A DNA stretch of 64,000 nucleotides from the NCBI GenBank assembly GCA_963971405.1, contig OZ020489.1, positions 10,912,001-10,976,000 of the forward strand. The letters run 5' to 3'. Each line of letters begins with the position of its first letter. Position 1 is the stretch's first letter. Under the pieces are notes generated by a model, which worked only from the letters and a program-made list of their open reading frames with translations, was not told the origin of the DNA and searched no databases. Positions 63,950 to 64,000 of this stretch are shown here, in pieces. This stretch comes from Psococerastis gibbosa. Taxonomy: Eukaryota; Arthropoda; Insecta; Psocodea; Psocidae. The position numbers and the translations under genes were made by a program.

Positions 63950-64000
63950 TGTTGTTTCCAACGCCTGCTTTCAGCATTTCTGCTTTTAGCAACCCTGTCA
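63950..64000 (-). repeat. Repeat R1, cut by window edge
   Basis: TTTCCAACGCCTGCTTTCAG and CATTTCTGCTTTTAGCAACC are the reverse of the R1 end. Confidence 0.75.

Overview
The window is animal nuclear DNA, most likely from an insect. Genes are split into short exons with GT-AG introns. There are tRNA-derived SINEs, Tc1/mariner relics, a short LTR retrotransposon and many hairpin-forming MITEs, on an AT-rich background. A hemipteran-like, repeat-rich genome is my guess; nothing in the window proves the order.

Two host genes can be reconstructed, both on the minus strand and both in the right-hand half. The first (36516-40978) has six exons whose phases join exactly into 377 codons. It is recognisable as a FAM117/GLCCI1-family protein and lacks only its last exon(s), which I could not find. 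The second (51382-57927) is a complete six-exon coding sequence of 373 residues. It encodes an unrecognised single-pass membrane protein with four N-glycosylation sequons before the membrane segment and a long Ser-rich tail after it. I found no other convincing host coding exon. The two genes lie in the same orientation about 10 kb apart, and nothing in the sequence links their functions.

Almost everything else is mobile DNA or its debris. 1-13 kb: a LINE end, SINEs, a 224-bp tandem array, a 1.9-kb foldback element, several MITEs and a dead mariner (11103-12020). 13-28 kb: hairpin elements, SINEs, a 926-bp inverted-repeat transposon and nested insertions. 28-36 kb: mostly unassigned AT-rich DNA with a few hairpin MITEs and LINE tails. 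41-51 kb: a solo LTR, a two-LTR element with no coding region, two abutting hairpin MITEs and an internally deleted Tc1/mariner copy with intact ends. 58-64 kb: foldback copies, a hAT-type MITE, a 174-bp tandem array and one full-length palindromic MITE.

The most distinctive system is a set of palindromic MITEs. They start GGCGGGG or GGCGCC, sit next to TAA/TTA target sites, and share a hairpin core containing GTAGCAGACA. They nest in each other, abut each other, and occupy both edges of one intron of the membrane-protein gene.
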